Origin: Syntrophobacterales bacterium
GTDB lineage: Bacteria > Desulfobacterota > Syntrophorhabdia > Syntrophorhabdales > Syntrophorhabdaceae
DNA: 54,672 nt
Reading direction: 5' to 3'
Assembly (NCBI GenBank): GCA_031274925.1
Contig: JAISPL010000015.1
Coordinates: 1 to 54,672 of the forward strand
The notes under the pieces were generated by a model, which was not told the DNA's origin, made no database searches, and was given only the letters and a program-made list of their open reading frames with translations. A program made the position numbers and the translations under genes. Of the stretch, positions 51,719-54,672 are shown piece after piece (the stretch's first letter is position 1; each line of letters opens with the position of its first letter).

Positions 51719-54009
51719 TCGTAGTTCTTTCTTTCGTCGCAGGTATTTACCTGGAGGCCGTGTATCCCTGCCCGCCGGCCCGCCTGTTGCTCATCATTCT
51801 CGCGCCCCTTCCTTTCATCCCTTTTCTGATCCCCAAAAAACCGACTCTCGCTTCCAGCCTCATGGTCGTGTTATTTGTATTGACTGGGATGCTGCGCCTC
51901 GCGATAGTGACATCGAGTCAGACATACGTTGTCTTTGAAGATCAAAGCGAGGTCTATGAAGGAGTCATCGTTGAACAATCTCCAAACACAAAGGTCGTAA
52001 GAATTGAAAAACCCCTTGATTTTCGTGGCATGAAGGTTATATTCAGAACAACGGACCGGCTCCGGATAAACGACAAGATAAAGGTCTTCGGGCAACTGAG
52101 AGAAATGGCTCTCACGCACAACAACCCTTCACTCATTTCATGGAAATGGACCAAGAGACTCGAAGGGATATCCCATGAAATACGAGGTACCATTATTGCA
52201 ACCTCTCCTGGCACGAATTTGATTCACTGGTGGAGGGACTTTCTGAGCAGGAGGATCGAGGCATCCGGTGCCGCAAATCCGGGTATCATCAAGGCACTCA
52301 CGGTCGGTGATACCACAGGTATCAATGAGGAGACAAAAACCCTTTTCCAAAAAACAGGGACATCTCATATTCTTGCTATCTCTGGCTCGAATATAGGCAT
52401 AGTTACCGGCTTCTTCTTCTTTATCACCCGCGCTCTAATACGAAGGTCATCCCGACTAAGACAAAGGGGGGATGATATACGGTACGCCGCCCTCTTATCA
52501 ATACCTTTTGCCTTCGCATTCATGCTTACAGCCGGATCAAGTATCCCTACCATCAGGGCCACGATTATGATCACCGTGTTTATGATAGGCCTCTTTTCAG
52601 AGAGAGGCAAACATATGATCAATACCATCGCATTGAGCGCTCTCGTCATCCTCCTCATATATCCTCATTCCCTTTTCTCACCCTCCTTCCAGCTTACCTT
52701 TATGAGCGTGTTGCTTATCGTGATATGCTCGGAGCGGTTCTATCCGTTAAGGACTGAGAGCAAGATCCTAAGATGGTTTGCCTCATCCATCCTAATGACA
52801 GTGGCCGCGACCATCGGTTCTATGCCAATCGTAATATATCATTTTTACGGGTTTAATCCCTTTTCCATAGTTTATAATCTGATTGCAGTGCCTTTGATGT
52901 GCGTCATTGCCATGCCTATAAGCCTCTTGGGACTCGTTCTTCCATGGGGTGAATATCTCCTCCGATTCTCTGGAGTTGTGTTAGACTTCACAGTACATAC
53001 TCTCGAATATCTGAACACCGGCTACATCTATCCCGTAGTCCGCCCTACCCTATTCGAATGCCTGCTCTATTTCTCTCTTGTTCTCCCTCTCTTTTATGTC
53101 AAAAAACGCATCGTCCTTGCCGGTCTCGTCTTCTTCCTGATCCCCAGCGCTTTGGGGTATTCCTGGTACACGTACCTTGAGAGGTTTCATAACCGGACTC
53201 TCTGCATTCATTTTATTGATGTGGGACTCGGGGACGCAATGCTCGTGGAAGCACCTAGAGGAATACGGATGCTAGTGGATGGAGGCGGTGGGTACAGAGA
53301 TAATAATGACGTGGGCACATCAATCATTACCCCCATACTCCTTTCCAGGAAGATCCAGACCATCGATTACGTCATAAATACTCACCCACACGGTGACCAC
53401 ATAGGCGGACTGCTTGCCGTGCTCAAATCTTTCAGGGTAAAACATTTTGTCACAGGGGCTTATTTCGGGAAAGAAACCAACTTCTTAGATCTTCTCGTCT
53501 TGTTAAAGGAGAAAGGTATACCCCTCGAAATCTGGAAGAAAGGCGAACGGTACGCCTTCAAGGAAAATATGGAAATTGATGTCCTCAATCCGGGAAAGGA
53601 TATTTCTTCCGACAATCCGAACAATGCTTCTCTCGTCCTGAAACTGACCCATGGAGATAATTCCTTTCTTCTCACCGGAGACATTGACCGTCAAGTCGAG
53701 GAAAAACTCATCCTCACCGGCACTCCGGTCCGATCAAGGGTAATCAAAATACCTCACCACGGCAGCCACTTTTCGAACTCCATCTCCTTCGTCCAGGCAG
53801 TCAAACCCGACATGGCGGTGCTTAGCGTAGGTAAAGGCATCAAAGGTTTGCCGGGAGATGGTGCCCTCGACACCTATAAAGCCCTTTCCGTGCCTGTGTT
53901 TCGGACAGACCAGCATGGTCTCATCAAGATTTGCTCGGACGGCAGGGGCTTGACTTGCAAAATTTTAATCCATGACACCGGCAAAATGGCTCCATACTCC
54001 TCACCTTAG
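51709..54009 (+). CDS. comEC: ComEC/Rec2-family DNA-uptake channel protein
   Basis: A DNA translocation channel for natural transformation, in the inner membrane. It has 766 residues from a TTG at 51709 that overlaps the stop of the HDAC-like remnant, with GGA just upstream. Two or three N-terminal helices are followed by an OB-fold part (about 70-165), the Competence domain with many helices (GTSHILAISGSNIGIVTGF near 221-239, then TAGSSIPTIRATIM), and a C-terminal metallo-beta-lactamase domain (HFIDVGLGDAMLVE; zinc-type THPHGDHIGG at about 559-568; LTGDID; PHHGSHFS). All three domains are present, so it is full length. Without pilin or comEA genes nearby, competence itself is unproven. Confidence 0.93.
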   Translation: MFIIVVLSFVAGIYLEAVYPCPPARLLLIILAPLPFIPFLIPKKPTLASSLMVVLFVLTGMLRLAIVTSSQTYVVFEDQSEVYEGVIVEQSPNTKVVRIEKPLDFRGMKVIFRTTDRLRINDKIKVFGQLREMALTHNNPSLISWKWTKRLEGISHEIRGTIIATSPGTNLIHWWRDFLSRRIEASGAANPGIIKALTVGDTTGINEETKTLFQKTGTSHILAISGSNIGIVTGFFFFITRALIRRSSRLRQRGDDIRYAALLSIPFAFAFMLTAGSSIPTIRATIMITVFMIGLFSERGKHMINTIALSALVILLIYPHSLFSPSFQLTFMSVLLIVICSERFYPLRTESKILRWFASSILMTVAATIGSMPIVIYHFYGFNPFSIVYNLIAVPLMCVIAMPISLLGLVLPWGEYLLRFSGVVLDFTVHTLEYLNTGYIYPVVRPTLFECLLYFSLVLPLFYVKKRIVLAGLVFFLIPSALGYSWYTYLERFHNRTLCIHFIDVGLGDAMLVEAPRGIRMLVDGGGGYRDNNDVGTSIITPILLSRKIQTIDYVINTHPHGDHIGGLLAVLKSFRVKHFVTGAYFGKETNFLDLLVLLKEKGIPLEIWKKGERYAFKENMEIDVLNPGKDISSDNPNNASLVLKLTHGDNSFLLTGDIDRQVEEKLILTGTPVRSRVIKIPHHGSHFSNSISFVQAVKPDMAVLSVGKGIKGLPGDGALDTYKALSVPVFRTDQHGLIKICSDGRGLTCKILIHDTGKMAPYSSP

Positions 54010-54109
54010 CTCTCCAGGCGCCTAAACTTTTTCATAAAGGGAAGCAAATATACTCCGTTCTCGCTGCCCACAAGCTCATCTGTTTCAAAGTGAGCCATAA
54101 AAGATTATG

Positions 54110-54438
54110 CTATGGGGTAGTGCATCCTCTAACTCCATACCTTCCGATTCTGCTTCTCTCGTTTATGATCACTCTTTTCTTAGTCTCGGCGATCATTCCG
54201 CCGATATATTTACCGCCATATACAGACTGTAAATACCTCTCTTGTCGCAGAAGTCGAGGCCGAAGGTGATGCCTCCCCGCCATATTGGCAACGATCCATG
54301 GTTCCCACAATGCTGCTCCCCCTCTGTCGTCAAGAGGGCCGCCACGGTTGCTTTGAGATACCTGATCAGGTTCTGCTCCTCCCGGAGAGATCCGCACTCC
54401 TGCTCTTTTGTACACCCACCACTCTTTGTGTAAAGCAA
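54110..54438 (-). pseudogene. Possible frameshifted gene, unidentified
   Basis: On the minus strand a reading from 54438 passes through EEQNLIRYLKATVAALL, PIWRGGITFGLDFCDKRG and IYSLY, then stops at 54193. In the adjacent frame the text continues directly as GGKYIGGMIAETKKR and VIINERSRIG to the stop at 54110. One base change near 54215 would join them. There is no clear ribosome-binding site and the family is not recognised. It lies between comEC and the insertion sequence. Confidence 0.3.
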
Positions 54439-54505
54439 GTTCTCGCTCTGCTTTTCATGATCATGATTTAAAATACCAAGCCCTTTCTTTACCTATTATA
54501 CCAAT

Positions 54506-54533
54506 TTGACATAACGTATACTTATTATATAAT
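54506..54533 (+). promoter_or_regulatory. Consensus sigma70 promoter of the IS1-like transposase
   Basis: TTGACA (54506-54511), 16-base spacer, TATAAT (54528-54533): both hexamers match consensus exactly. It is followed by an 80-base leader ending in an RBS-masking hairpin. Confidence 0.8.
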
Positions 54534-54580
54534 GCAAGCAACGAGAATAGAGAGGAGAATATTTACATAGCGATATATTT

Positions 54581-54613
54581 ATAATACACCTCCTCTTATT
54601 GGAGGTGTATTAT
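54581..54613 (+). promoter_or_regulatory. Hairpin that buries the ribosome-binding site and start codon
   Basis: ATAATACACCTCC (54581-54593) pairs perfectly with GGAGGTGTATTAT (54601-54613) around a seven-base loop. The right arm contains the GGAGGTG ribosome-binding site and the first two bases of the ATG at 54612. In RNA this would block translation of the transposase. Confidence 0.75.
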
Positions 54614-54672
54614 GCCGAAGTGTAAGAATTACGACTCAGAACGAACTATAAAAAATGGAATAGTAAGGGGTA
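54612..54672 (+). CDS. IS1-like transposase, 5' end (cut by window edge)
   Basis: The first 20 codons read MPKCKNYDSERTIKNGIVRG before the window ends. The spacing Cys-...-KNG-x-x-x-G matches the N-terminal zinc-finger region of IS1-family InsA proteins (C-P-x-C-x-S-x-x-x-x-K-N-G), although only one Cys is seen so far. It has a perfect GGAGGTG site, but this is paired in the hairpin at 54581-54613, and a consensus promoter lies about 80 bases upstream. The rest of the element lies outside the window. Confidence 0.6.
   Translation, partial: MPKCKNYDSERTIKNGIVRG

Larger units (their letters stand above)
54475..54672 (+). mobile_element. Left part of an IS1-like insertion sequence
   Basis: Promoter, structured leader and transposase start form the left part of an insertion sequence that runs off the window. 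The left terminal repeat cannot be set without the right end; it should lie somewhere before 54506. Confidence 0.5.

Noticed and set aside
1-54672. CRISPR arrays, riboswitches, rRNA and prophage genes
   Set aside because: No regularly spaced repeats, no recognisable riboswitch core, no rRNA sequence and no phage structural genes were seen. The only tRNA is tRNA-Ser.

Overview
The window looks like chromosome of a strictly anaerobic Gram-negative bacterium, most likely a syntrophic Desulfobacterota (former Deltaproteobacteria, Syntrophorhabdus/Syntrophus type). This is inferred from gene content and order, not from a phylogeny. The Gram-negative envelope is shown by LptD, an LpxH-like hydrolase, SurA-like chaperones and an O-antigen sugar operon. 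The order mfd-ppiC-surA-pdxA is familiar from deltaproteobacteria. The anaerobic lifestyle is suggested by 4-hydroxybutyryl-CoA dehydratase with all four cluster/Fe ligands, a sodium-pumping decarboxylase beta subunit, succinate-CoA ligase-type genes and GTP-type PEP carboxykinase.

Layout. 1-1660 is accessory and decayed: short repeats that may be an old IS end, a broken secreted-protein reading, a small membrane protein and a degenerate IS200-type transposase between hairpins. 1700-3352 (-) holds the beta subunit of a Na+-translocating decarboxylase and a secreted/TM partner. 3874-5678 has a small membrane protein, a dihydrouridine synthase and a Tyr/Pro-rich secreted protein. 5994-10647 is a divergent metabolic island: gntR-abfD (-) against sucC-sucD (+), the latter with a near-consensus promoter. 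10728-17556 carries a GIY-YIG protein, a large SWIM-SNF2 helicase, a 1 kb unexplained gap and a CCA-adding/poly(A) polymerase-like gene. 18072-24952 (+) is a tightly packed operon mnmG - short QueG-like Fe-S protein - carA - carB. 25026-31384 (-) has pckG, a ModF-like ABC ATPase, two KAS III (FabH-like) genes, tRNA-Ser(UGA) and the wreck of an ADP-forming acyl-CoA synthetase. 32834-40842 (-) is one long overlapping operon accD-folC-lptD-rfbA-rfbC-rfbB-rfbD-lpxH-like, linking fatty-acid supply, folate, LPS export and dTDP-rhamnose. 40895-42847 has an alpha/beta hydrolase, a decayed gene, a perfect 23-bp dyad and a lytic transglycosylase. 43126-50629 (+) is mfd followed by ppiC-surA-pdxA-rarA. 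50891-54009 has a broken histone-deacetylase-like gene and comEC. The right edge enters an IS1-like insertion sequence.

Themes. (1) Acyl-CoA energy metabolism: AbfD, SucCD-like proteins, a Na+ pump beta subunit, PEPCK, and a dead ADP-forming acyl-CoA synthetase. (2) Envelope building. (3) A visible load of decayed genes (IS200 transposase, acyl-CoA synthetase, HDAC-like, and three unidentified readings) in the gaps between intact housekeeping genes. (4) Specific oddities in otherwise ordinary genes: the glutaminase His of CarA is Tyr, PdxA appears to need a CTG start overlapping the surA stop, the QueG-like protein lacks the expected catalytic Asp, SucD lacks the usual NC before PG in its CoA loop, and the transposase start and ribosome-binding site at the right edge are buried in a perfect hairpin. 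I did not find a convincing new multi-gene defence or signalling system. The best candidates for new biology are the CarA substitution, the decarboxylase beta subunit with its unusual partner, and the abfD/sucCD divergon.
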